Below are positions 6,931 to 14,239 of a stretch of DNA of 23,554 bases, piece after piece. Under the pieces are notes generated by a model. The model made no database searches, was not told the origin of the DNA, and saw only the letters and a program-made list of their open reading frames with translations. The position numbers and the translations under genes are program-made. Numbering within the stretch: the stretch's first letter is position 1; each line of letters opens with the position of its first letter. Location of the stretch: the NCBI GenBank assembly GCA_025350985.1, contig JANXWU010000169.1:1-23554 (forward strand), read 5' to 3'. The stretch comes from Spartobacteria bacterium. Its GTDB lineage: Bacteria; Verrucomicrobiota; Verrucomicrobiia; Chthoniobacterales; Chthoniobacteraceae.

Positions 6931-7059
6931 ATCCTTTACCGCGAAGAGCTAAATGCCACCGCGCTTGGCGCCCTGTGTCTGGAGGTTTACTACCGCTACT
7001 CCCAAGTGCTCAACAGCTTTGGGGTCGCGCCGGATCTCGACGAACTTTTTTTTCAGTAA
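6931..7059 (+). pseudogene. 3' remnant of a squalene-cyclase/prenyltransferase-like gene
   Basis: An open frame ending in TAA at 7057-7059 reads ILYREELNATALGALCLEVY and then YRYSQVLNSFGVAPDLDELFFQ. The TALGALCLEVYYRY segment resembles the last helix pair I associate with alpha/alpha-toroid (prenyltransferase/squalene oxidase repeat) proteins of Planctomycetes and Verrucomicrobia, where '(S/T)AL..L.LEVYYRYLP' is a typical C-terminus. No in-frame ATG or upstream homologous sequence exists, because the frame runs back into the repeat at 6863-6930. The piece therefore appears to be a C-terminal remnant left after deletion of the rest. The family assignment is from memory of the motif only. Confidence 0.45.
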
Positions 7060-7071
7060 CCGCACCGAATG

Positions 7072-7256
7072 CTTTAGAGGGCGTTTAAGAAGTCTACGCG
7101 CGTGTTGAAAGCGCTGCGGGGACGCCGCGCACTCCAAAAGCACTGCGCGCGGAGAGGGCGTGGCAGCTTGGTTTGGCGGCCCCGCCGCTTTGGAGTGCGG
7201 CGCGTCCTCGCGCCGCTTTTTCACACGCCCCGAGACTTTCTAGACGCCCTCTAAAG
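7072..7256. repeat. 185-bp MITE-like palindromic element, complete copy
   Basis: Perfect 13-bp terminal inverted repeats CTTTAGAGGGCGT (7072-7084) and ACGCCCTCTAAAG (7244-7256) bound a largely self-complementary element. Inner arms AGAAGTCT..GCGTGT and GACGCCGCGCACTCCAAAAGC pair imperfectly with the right half (GCTTTGGAGTGCGGCGCGTC and CACACGCC..AGACTTTCT). No coding capacity or clear target-site duplication is seen. It lies 40 bp downstream of the sulfatase operon stop and could fold as a terminator. A related copy lies at 13888-14044 in the same orientation. Confidence 0.75.
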
Positions 7257-7296
7257 GCCGCGGTGCGCTCATCCCATCGCTGGAGGTCGGCGGCAC

Positions 7297-9153
7297 TTAA
7301 TCCTTTTTCAAAATGTGGCCGAGCAGCTCCGGCACGCCTTTCGCGAACCGGTCCGAGGCCTTTGGATCGACCGTGGAGATTTTTGCCAACGGCTCGCGCA
7401 GGCTCGCGGCTTTCTCGCCGAGCAGATCGATGGCACTCAAGGCCAACATCGACACGTAGATGCCGTTCTTGTCCGTCGGTGCGAGTTCCATCAACACCGG
7501 CAGCGCCGCATGGAGGTCGGCGTCGTCTCCGTGGGTGGCGAGCGCCTGCGCGGCGGCGATGCGGACGCTGGGCGATTCGTCGCGGAGCGCGGTGCGAAGC
7601 TCCTCGTGAGCCGACTGCACGGCGGCGGCGTCGCGCATTAAGAATCCCTCCGCCGCCCAAAAGCGCACGCCACTGTCGGAATGACCGAGGCCATCCCGCA
7701 ACTGCGACACGACCTCTGCCTTCAGCGACGATGCGGCCTCAGCCATCGCCAGAATTATTTCCAGCGGATATTTTCCCGCGTCTTGCGCGAGGTCGTAAAT
7801 CGGCGTGCCGTTCGAGCGGCGATGCTGCTCCGGCTCCGCGAGGAATCCGGCGTCGCGGATTTTCAAAAGATGCTCGCGATTAGCCGAGGCTAGTTTTTCG
7901 AGGATGGCGTGATGACTGGGCGAAGCGGCAAGGTTCCTCACCTCGTCGCGATCGGTCTGTAAATCGTAAAGCTCTTCGGGCGGCTTGGTTTTCCAATAGG
8001 CCGACTGCGCGTCGTTAAGTTTCCCTTCGTCGAAAAGCCGCTGCCACACCCGCGTCGTCGGGGTCTGCCATTGATAGGGGATGTGCTGTCCATAAATGAG
8101 CTGCGGCAAATAGTTGCGGACATAGACATAGCGCCCGTCGGTGACGCTGCGGATGAGGTCCTGGCGGTTGTCCATGCGCCCGCGAAACCCGTAAACAAAC
8201 GGTTGCGGAGGCGTGATGAATTTTCCAGCGAAGGCGTGTCCTTGCATCCACGAGGGCGGCTCGATGCCCGCGAGACTGAGCACCGTCGGCGCGAAATCCA
8301 CGAAACTAACGAGCCGATCCGACTGGCCGCCCACTTTGTAATCCGGCGGTGCAAGGTGCTTCCATTTTTCGGGGAAGTACACGACCAACGGCACCTGCAA
8401 GCCGCGGTTTAAGGGCCAGCGTTTGTTTCCCGGCATGCCAGAGCCATGGTCGGCCCAGTAGAAAACAATCGTGTCTTCCGCGAGTCCATCCTTTGCGAGT
8501 TGCTCCAGCAGGCGACCCGCGTCGGCGTCCGCCTCCGTGACTTGATCGTAATACTGGGCCCAGTCCTGCCGGACTTCCGGGGTGTCGGGATGATACGCCG
8601 GCACGCGCACTTTCGCCGGATCATGCACCGGTTGGTGCGGACGCTTGCGGATCTGGCTCTCGTGACTTTTTAGCGAATTGAAGACCGCAAAGAACGGCTG
8701 CCCGTCAGCGCGCTTGCGCCAGTGCGCCTTGCCCGACGAATCGTCCCAAACTTGGCCGGGCTTAAGTAGGTTGTAGTCTTCCTTGGCGTTGTTCGTGCAG
8801 TAATAGCCGGCTTCGCGGAGAAGTTGCGGGAACATCTTTTTCCCCGACGGAGAAGCGACAAGGCTTCGCATGTGCTCGCTGCCGGTCGAGCTGGCATACA
8901 GACCCGAGATGATCGTCGTGCGGGCCGGCGCGCACACCGGCGCGCACGACCAGCAGTGCTGAAAAATCATTCCACGCCCAGCGAGCTTATCCACGTTCGG
9001 AGTGGTCGCGTAGCTGTCGCCGTAACAGCCCATGTGCGGCCCGTGATCCTCGCTGGAAATCCAGAGAATGTGCGGGCGTGCGGAGGCATCCGCAGCGGGT
9101 GCCGGCGGGATGGCAACGCAAAGGAGCAGGAGAAACAGAAGGAGAGTTTTCAT
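7297..9153 (-). CDS. Secreted S1-family sulfatase with C-terminal HEAT-like repeats (618 aa)
   Basis: This is the last gene of the operon. A signal peptide (MKTLLLFLLLLCVAIPPAPA, cleavage near residue 20-21) precedes a type I sulfatase domain. The formylglycine motif CAPAR lies at 74-78. The metal-site segment reads WISSEDHGPHMGCYG, with Glu35-Asp36 in place of the common Asp-Asp, as in the sulfoglucosamine-sulfohydrolase-like group. The second metal block is VFYWADHGSG. The typical C-terminal sulfatase motif EELYDLQTDRDEVRNLA is near 390-405. The following 200 residues contain helical repeats (VVSQLRDGLGHSDSGVRFWA, RDESPSVRIAAAQALATHGD) of HEAT type. It starts 19 bp after the stop of the preceding sulfatase. 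The substrate is unknown; N- or O-sulfated glycan is plausible. It needs an FGE or anSME maturase encoded elsewhere. Confidence 0.92.
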   Translation of the reverse strand: MKTLLLFLLLLCVAIPPAPAADASARPHILWISSEDHGPHMGCYGDSYATTPNVDKLAGRGMIFQHCWSCAPVCAPARTTIISGLYASSTGSEHMRSLVASPSGKKMFPQLLREAGYYCTNNAKEDYNLLKPGQVWDDSSGKAHWRKRADGQPFFAVFNSLKSHESQIRKRPHQPVHDPAKVRVPAYHPDTPEVRQDWAQYYDQVTEADADAGRLLEQLAKDGLAEDTIVFYWADHGSGMPGNKRWPLNRGLQVPLVVYFPEKWKHLAPPDYKVGGQSDRLVSFVDFAPTVLSLAGIEPPSWMQGHAFAGKFITPPQPFVYGFRGRMDNRQDLIRSVTDGRYVYVRNYLPQLIYGQHIPYQWQTPTTRVWQRLFDEGKLNDAQSAYWKTKPPEELYDLQTDRDEVRNLAASPSHHAILEKLASANREHLLKIRDAGFLAEPEQHRRSNGTPIYDLAQDAGKYPLEIILAMAEAASSLKAEVVSQLRDGLGHSDSGVRFWAAEGFLMRDAAAVQSAHEELRTALRDESPSVRIAAAQALATHGDDADLHAALPVLMELAPTDKNGIYVSMLALSAIDLLGEKAASLREPLAKISTVDPKASDRFAKGVPELLGHILKKD

Positions 9154-9172
9154 TTCGAGCTAAGAGCGGCGG

Positions 9173-10606
9173 CTAGGGCCGGGTCGTCTTCGCCTTGAAC
9201 TTCGCAGCGTCGGCGTCGCCGTTGGGATTAGGTGTGGGCATGACCGCGTTTACGCTTTTGCGCCACGCGATTAGTTTGTCATGCAGTTCTTTGACCTTGT
9301 CGGGATACTTGGCCGACAAGTTATGAGTCTCAGCCAGATCGTCCTTTAAGTTATAGAGTTCCAAGCTTTCATCCTCATACCACTCGATCAGCTTCCAATC
9401 GCCCTCGCGCACGGCACCGCCAGGGCGCCCGCCTTGATTTCCGTAGTGCGGATAGTGCCAGAAAAGCGGCCCGCGTGTTAGCTCTGCTCCTTTGAGCAAA
9501 GGCACCAGACTTACGCCGTCGCGGTGTTGCTCTGGACTTAAGGGCAGACCGGCGAGTTCCAGCAGGGTCGGATAGTAATCGGTGCTGACGACGGGGGTCG
9601 CGCACAAGCTTCCGGGTTTAGTTACGCCCGGTGCGCGCACGATCCACGGCTCGCGAACGCCCCCTTCGTAAAGCCAACCTTTGCCGCCGCGAAACGGAAG
9701 ATTGGATGTGGGATGACCTTCGGCGGTGGAGAGCCCGCCATTGTCTGACATAAATATGACAACGGTTTGTTCGCGCAGGCCATTTTGATCGACTGCATCC
9801 AGGACTCGTCCAATCGCGCTGTCCAGTTGCTCCAGCATGGCCGCATAAGCCGCATGATTTTGCACCAGCCGAACCTTTGAGTCCCCTTCTTGTCCCCACG
9901 CGTCGGACGGCACGCCTAACTTCTTCTTTTCATACTTCTCGATTAACTCCTTCTTCGCCCCGACCGGAATGTGGACGGCGAGAAACGGCAGGTAGGCGAA
10001 GAAGGGTTGGTCCTTGTGCGCGGCGATGAACTTGACGGCCTCATTCGCGATGCGGTCGGTGGTTTTCGGATCGTCGCGCGGATTGGGCGAAGGCTCGTCA
10101 CTGGGCGGGTAGTAGAACTGATTATTTCCGACGAGTCCGGGGCCGAATCCCTGGGCGTTGGGCGAGAACTCGCCGTCGCCCAAGTGCCACTTTCCCGCAA
10201 AGAAGGTGGCGTAGCCCGCGTCGCGCAAACGTTCCGCAATGGTTACTTCTTCCAGCGGCAAATGATCCGCATTTGGCGCGGGCAGCAGCTTTCCGGGGCG
10301 GTTTGCGCCGATGTAATCGGTGACGCCAAAGCGCGGCGGATACTTGCCTGTCATAATGCTGCCGCGCGTGGGCGAACAGACCGGACAGGCCGCGTAGCCT
10401 TGAGTAAATCTCATCCCGCTGGCGGCGAGCGCGTCGAGGCGTGGCGTTTCGTAAAAGGTCTTTGGGTTATAGCAGCCGACATCCATGTAACCCAAGTCAT
10501 CAGCGAGGATGAAGATAATGTTGGGCCTCACCGAATTGGCGGCGTGGCCATGACTTAACCCCGCGCATAGGAGCAGGATGGCAAACAGTTGGCAATGTAG
10601 CTTCAT
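9173..10606 (-). CDS. Secreted S1-family sulfatase (477 aa), CSPTR type
   Basis: A signal peptide (MKLHCQLFAILLLCAGLSHG, then HAA) is followed by a complete sulfatase domain. NIIFILADDLGYMDVGCY carries the metal Asp pair (36-37). CSPTR at 77-81 provides the cysteine converted to formylglycine. GKWHLGDGEF holds the conserved Lys/His, and VVIFMSDNGG the second metal site. The C-terminal block ESLELYNLKDDLAETHNLS is typical. The length is normal for the family. Its ATG overlaps the TGA of the upstream sulfatase as ATGA (10603-10606), so translation is probably coupled. The exact S1 subfamily and substrate cannot be read from the sequence alone. Confidence 0.93.
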   Translation of the reverse strand: MKLHCQLFAILLLCAGLSHGHAANSVRPNIIFILADDLGYMDVGCYNPKTFYETPRLDALAASGMRFTQGYAACPVCSPTRGSIMTGKYPPRFGVTDYIGANRPGKLLPAPNADHLPLEEVTIAERLRDAGYATFFAGKWHLGDGEFSPNAQGFGPGLVGNNQFYYPPSDEPSPNPRDDPKTTDRIANEAVKFIAAHKDQPFFAYLPFLAVHIPVGAKKELIEKYEKKKLGVPSDAWGQEGDSKVRLVQNHAAYAAMLEQLDSAIGRVLDAVDQNGLREQTVVIFMSDNGGLSTAEGHPTSNLPFRGGKGWLYEGGVREPWIVRAPGVTKPGSLCATPVVSTDYYPTLLELAGLPLSPEQHRDGVSLVPLLKGAELTRGPLFWHYPHYGNQGGRPGGAVREGDWKLIEWYEDESLELYNLKDDLAETHNLSAKYPDKVKELHDKLIAWRKSVNAVMPTPNPNGDADAAKFKAKTTRP

Positions 10607-12249
10607 AGGTCTTTTGTCTTATTGGTCTTTGTCCCTTGTGCGTTTGGATAGGGCTTTACATTGGCGCGTCCGGCCCACGCCTCCCACTTGGCAGAGAGTT
10701 CGCTTACGCGCGCGGATTCCTTTGACGCCAGGTTGTGCAACTCGGTGCGATCATTCTTCAGGTCGTAAAGCTCCCAAGGTCCATTCCGGCCCAGCCGCAC
10801 CAGCTTCCAATCGCCTTGGCGAATCGCGGCGTTGCCTTCGTGTTCCCAGAACAGCGCGTCCCGTTCGATCGGTTTGTTATCAAAAGCCGGGAGAATGCTC
10901 TTACCCTCCATCGGCAGGATTGGTGTGCCTTTGAACTCAGTCGGATACTTCGCACCGGCGACCTCCACGCATGTAGCCATGATGTCGATAACATGCCCCG
11001 GCTGCAAACGTAGCCCGCCACCGTCCTTGATGCGCGCGGGCCAATGCGCGATCAGCGGGGTGGCGATTCCGCCTTCGTGGTTGAAATGCTTGTAGCGGCG
11101 CAGCGGAGTGTTCGAGAGCGTGGCCCATGATTGACCTTCAAAGACGGTCGATTTCGGACCGCCCGGCAGGTTGCCTTCCAGCCTGCCATTCGGCCCACTC
11201 TCGGAGTTCGCGCCATTGTCCGAGAGGAAAAGGATCAGTGTGTTATCCAGTGCCTCGCGTTTCTTCAACTCAACGACCAGACGACCGATGCTCGCGTCCA
11301 TGTGAGCCACCACTGCGGCGTAAATAGCCATGATGTGATCGAAGCGATCCTGCTCTTCGGGAGTAAGTGAGTCCCATGCCTTAATAAGGTCGGGACGGGG
11401 CGACATAGGCCAGGCCTTATCCACGACCCCCAGCTCGAGTTGTTTGGCATGGCGCTGCTCCCGCAACTTATCCCATCCCATCTTGTATTTGCCGCGCCAC
11501 TTTGCGATCTCGTCCTGCGGCGCTTCCAGCGGAAAGTGCGGAGCGTTGTGCGCAAGGTAGAGAAAGAACGGCTTCTTAGTCTCCAGCGCCTCGGCGATGA
11601 ACTTAATCCCGTAATCTGTCCAAAGGTCGGTGGTATACCAATCCTTTGGCAAAGCCGGATCGTTATTGTCGAGATGCTTGCCGTTGAGGAATAACTCTGC
11701 GCGTGGGTCGGTGGAGTAGTAGAAACCGCCCGCCGGTGCGTTCAGACTCCGGTCGAAGCCGCGCTCCCACGGGACGACGCCATGGTTCTGCCCGACATGC
11801 CATTTACCACTCATGGCGGTGAAATAGCCTGCGTCGCGCAAGACCTCACCAATCGTTACGCAGTGATCGTTCAACCTTCCGCGGTAGCCCGGCGCACCTT
11901 TGTCCTCGACCATGTGGCCGACTCCAGTCTGGTGCGCGTAGAGTCCAGTTAAAAGCGAGGCGCGGGTAGGGCAGCAGCGCGCGGTGTTGTAGAATTGCGT
12001 GAAGCGCAAACCTTCCCGCGCCAGCTTGTCGATATTCGGCGTCGGTATTTCGCTGCCGTAACAACCGAGGTCGCTGAAGCCCATGTCATCGACAAGGATA
12101 ACAATGATATTCGGCTTCGCGCTCTCGGCGCTGCAGGACGAAGGTGGAAGGGCGAATGGCGCGAGGAAGAGAGCGGCGAGGCTCATGCTACTCCGAAGCA
12201 GGGAGCGAAGCAGGGCAAACGACGGGCGGATGGGCAGGTGTTGTTTCAT
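10603..12249 (-). CDS. Secreted arylsulfatase-like sulfatase (548 aa), CCPTR type
   Basis: The protein has an export signal (hydrophobic core SLAALFLAPFALPPSSCS) and a full sulfatase domain. NIIVILVDDMGFSDLGCYG carries the metal Asp pair. CCPTR supplies the formylglycine cysteine (C92 from this start). GKWHVGQNHG and LILFLSDNGANSES are the other active-site blocks, and PWELYDLKNDRTELHNLA is the C-terminal motif. The overall pattern (FTQFYNTARCCPTRASLLTG, HQTGVGHM) is that of classical arylsulfatases (the S1_4-like group, moderate confidence). The start at 12249 gives a more normal signal peptide than the in-frame ATG at 12285 (MTSTKHMGLNPD...), which remains possible and would leave a gap of only 9 bp to the upstream gene. 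Neither start has a Shine-Dalgarno. Confidence 0.92.
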   Translation of the reverse strand: MKQHLPIRPSFALLRSLLRSSMSLAALFLAPFALPPSSCSAESAKPNIIVILVDDMGFSDLGCYGSEIPTPNIDKLAREGLRFTQFYNTARCCPTRASLLTGLYAHQTGVGHMVEDKGAPGYRGRLNDHCVTIGEVLRDAGYFTAMSGKWHVGQNHGVVPWERGFDRSLNAPAGGFYYSTDPRAELFLNGKHLDNNDPALPKDWYTTDLWTDYGIKFIAEALETKKPFFLYLAHNAPHFPLEAPQDEIAKWRGKYKMGWDKLREQRHAKQLELGVVDKAWPMSPRPDLIKAWDSLTPEEQDRFDHIMAIYAAVVAHMDASIGRLVVELKKREALDNTLILFLSDNGANSESGPNGRLEGNLPGGPKSTVFEGQSWATLSNTPLRRYKHFNHEGGIATPLIAHWPARIKDGGGLRLQPGHVIDIMATCVEVAGAKYPTEFKGTPILPMEGKSILPAFDNKPIERDALFWEHEGNAAIRQGDWKLVRLGRNGPWELYDLKNDRTELHNLASKESARVSELSAKWEAWAGRANVKPYPNAQGTKTNKTKDL

Positions 12250-12294
12250 ATCAGGATTGAGTCCCATGTGTTTTGTGCTGGTCATTGCGTATTG

Positions 12295-13695
12295 CTATTT
12301 CTGAAAAATGGTTTGTTCGCTCGGCACCGGAAATTTGGGCAGCGACCGCTTCCAAGCCAGCGCCTCCTCGCTCATTTTTTTGGCCAGCTCCGGATTTTTA
12401 CCGACGAGATTCGTTGTCTCGTTAGCGTCCGCTTCCAGATTGTAGAGTTGTGCGTCCGCGCCGTCGGCATTGATCAGCAGCTTCCATTTGCCATCGCGGA
12501 CGGCAAGATGCGGGCTGCGGTCATAGGCACCTTGCGGATACATAAATTCCTTCGAGCTGCGGCCATATTCCCAAAAAATGGATCGGGCAGGAGCCACCGG
12601 TGAGCTGACCAGCGCCGTGGACATGTCCTGGCCGTCGAAGGTGATCCCGGCGGGCGGCGATACCTGGGTGAGTGCGCAAAGCGTCGGGAAAAGATCCACG
12701 GCCGCCAATACCGTCCGCTCATCCACCCGTCCGGCCGTGGTGTGGCCGGGCCAGCGGACGATGAACGGCACCCGGATGCCGCCTTCAAAGAGGCTCAACT
12801 TGCTCCCACGCAGACCGCCCGTGCGTTCGTGGTTGAAGGACGGCAACGGCCCGTTGTCGCTGGTAAAAACAACCAGCGTGTTCTCTTCCAGTCCGAGCTT
12901 TTTCAGGCCATCCAACAGCCGCCCGATCTGCACATCATACGCCGCGAGCACGTCGCAGAAATTCGGCCGCGATTGCCAGCTTTTTTTCTCGCCCTGCCGC
13001 TGGAGATCCGGCACCCACGGCGTATGCACGTCATCGGGCCAAAGCTCGACATAGCAGGGTTCAGCTTTGTGGCGACTGAGAAAATCAAGGGTGTGATCCA
13101 CAAAATAACGGGTGCGATCCCAGCGCTTGACCACATCCTGCGGCGACCAGATCCAGTTGCCGCTGGTGATTTTCGGATCCGGCTCCGGGCTTTCCCAAGT
13201 CCCGCTATGTTCGTCGTAGCCGTAGGCGCTGAACGGCGGCGCATTGGTGACATCGCGCCCGCCGCCCAGATGCCACTTGCCGAAATGAGCCGTCGCATAG
13301 CCGGCAGTTTTCAGCACGCGGGCAATGACCGGAACCGACGGCGGGAGGAAGTCCACCTGTTCGCAATCGCGATTCCCCCTGCGTTCGTGAAGATAAGTGG
13401 TGAAATTCAAGCTCGCCGGAAATTTGCCCGAGATGAAGCCCGCCCGCGACGGGGAACAAATAGGCGCGCTGTCGTAAAATTGAGTGAAACGCAGCCCTTC
13501 CTTGGCGAGGCGGTCAATGTTGGGAGTCGGCGCAAGTTTACCACCGTAACAACTCAGATCGCTATACCCCATGTCATCGGTGAGGATGAAGATGATGTTT
13601 GGCTTCGCGTCGGAACCGCGTGCGGGTGAAGTGGCAGGGCAAACAAGGCCAAGCAACGCGGCGATGATGGAGGAGGGGATCAGGCGAAGATTCAT
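12295..13695 (-). CDS. Secreted S1-family sulfatase (466 aa), CSPSR type; first gene of the operon
   Basis: Starting at the ATG at 13693-13695, the product has a signal peptide (MNLRLIPSSIIAALLGLVCP, then ATSPARG) and a sulfatase domain. NIIFILTDDMGYSDLSCYGG carries D40-D41. CSPSR at 80-84 provides the formylglycine cysteine. GKWHLGGGRD and LVVFTSDNGPLPSF complete the active site, and DAQLYNLEADANETTNLV is the C-terminal motif. The frame is open 84 codons further upstream to 13947, but those residues are translated from the intergenic palindrome and precede the signal peptide, so the long start is rejected. A small hairpin GGTGA-AAAG-TCACC (13701-13714) lies just before the start and could mask initiation. 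Confidence 0.93.
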   Translation of the reverse strand: MNLRLIPSSIIAALLGLVCPATSPARGSDAKPNIIFILTDDMGYSDLSCYGGKLAPTPNIDRLAKEGLRFTQFYDSAPICSPSRAGFISGKFPASLNFTTYLHERRGNRDCEQVDFLPPSVPVIARVLKTAGYATAHFGKWHLGGGRDVTNAPPFSAYGYDEHSGTWESPEPDPKITSGNWIWSPQDVVKRWDRTRYFVDHTLDFLSRHKAEPCYVELWPDDVHTPWVPDLQRQGEKKSWQSRPNFCDVLAAYDVQIGRLLDGLKKLGLEENTLVVFTSDNGPLPSFNHERTGGLRGSKLSLFEGGIRVPFIVRWPGHTTAGRVDERTVLAAVDLFPTLCALTQVSPPAGITFDGQDMSTALVSSPVAPARSIFWEYGRSSKEFMYPQGAYDRSPHLAVRDGKWKLLINADGADAQLYNLEADANETTNLVGKNPELAKKMSEEALAWKRSLPKFPVPSEQTIFQK

Positions 13696-13887
13696 GGCTG
13701 GGTGAAAAGTCACCGGGAACGAAGGTGGAAGCTGGCAAGAAATGGGCTTCGTTTCTAGTTCAAAATGGTCTGACGGGAAGAAGAAGGAACCGAGGAGAGC
13801 GGTGCGGGGTTCGCAAAGGTTCGTCGGAGAGCAGACGCCAAATCCCGCGGCTGGTTTTGAGGATTCGGCTCCTCCTGACCGGCGCGC

Positions 13888-14044
13888 GCGTGTGGAAAAC
13901 GCTGCGGGGACGCAGCGCACTCCAAAGCGCTTCGCGCATAGGGGCATGGCAACCTGGTTTGGCGGCGCAGCCGCTTTGGAGTGCGGCGCGTCCTCGCGCC
14001 GCTTTCCACACGCATTAAGACATTTTTAAGACGCCCTCTTAAAG
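13888..14044. repeat. Second copy of the MITE-like palindrome, left end missing
   Basis: GCGTGTGGAAA at 13888 pairs with the complementary arm ending at 14013, and the inner part (TGGTTTGGCGGC..CCGCTTTGGAGTGC, then GGCGCGTCCTCGCGCCGC) is almost identical to 7168-7216 of the first copy in the same orientation. The right terminus (AGACGCCCTCTTAAAG, 14029-14044) matches the first copy's terminal repeat with one extra T. The expected left terminus is not found before 13888, so this copy is truncated or rearranged. It lies in the 540-bp gene-free region between the divergent sulfatase operon and the giant gene. Confidence 0.7.
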
Positions 14045-14054
14045 CCTGTTATGC

Positions 14055-14110
14055 AATAGACCCTGGGCGTTGCCATGGGCTGGCTTGCTTTTGCACCGTT
14101 GGTGCTCCGG
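14055..14110. repeat. Short palindromic sequences upstream of the giant gene
   Basis: CCCTGGGC-GTT-GCCATGGG (14061-14079, imperfect) and GCACC-GTT-GGTGC (14093-14105, perfect) lie in tandem. They resemble the degenerate CCCTGGGC...GCGCCGTTGGCGC palindromes I recall as dispersed repeats in Planctomycetes and Verrucomicrobia. I see no gene, and no convincing promoter boxes, in the rest of 14111-14203. Confidence 0.35.
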
Positions 14111-14203
14111 GAAGTCTCTAGAAAAAGTGGAGGACAGGCTCTTGGTAAAACCTCATCGGCACGCATTCCGCTTCGTTCCTCGAGCCATCGCCGTTCTTCG
14201 TCC

Positions 14204-14239
14204 ATGGAAATGCAAACCCTAGCCAACCCCAACAAATGA
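14204..14239 (+). other. Possible 11-codon upstream ORF overlapping the giant gene's start
   Basis: ATG at 14204 opens MEMQTLANPNK and ends at TGA 14237-14239, which overlaps the ATG at 14236-14238 as ATGA. Such an arrangement could couple translation to the long gene, which has no Shine-Dalgarno of its own. With only 11 codons it may be coincidence. Confidence 0.2.

Noticed and set aside
6860..6952. Small plus-strand frame after AGGAGGA (MNHEARRGHEGK...)
   Set aside because: A good ribosome-site-like sequence, but the 30 residues are translated from the CCACGAAG-type repeat and are not protein-like.
7094..7660. 188-aa open frame overlapping the end of the last sulfatase
   Set aside because: Read in another frame across the sulfatase 3' end and the palindrome; Arg-rich and without family features.
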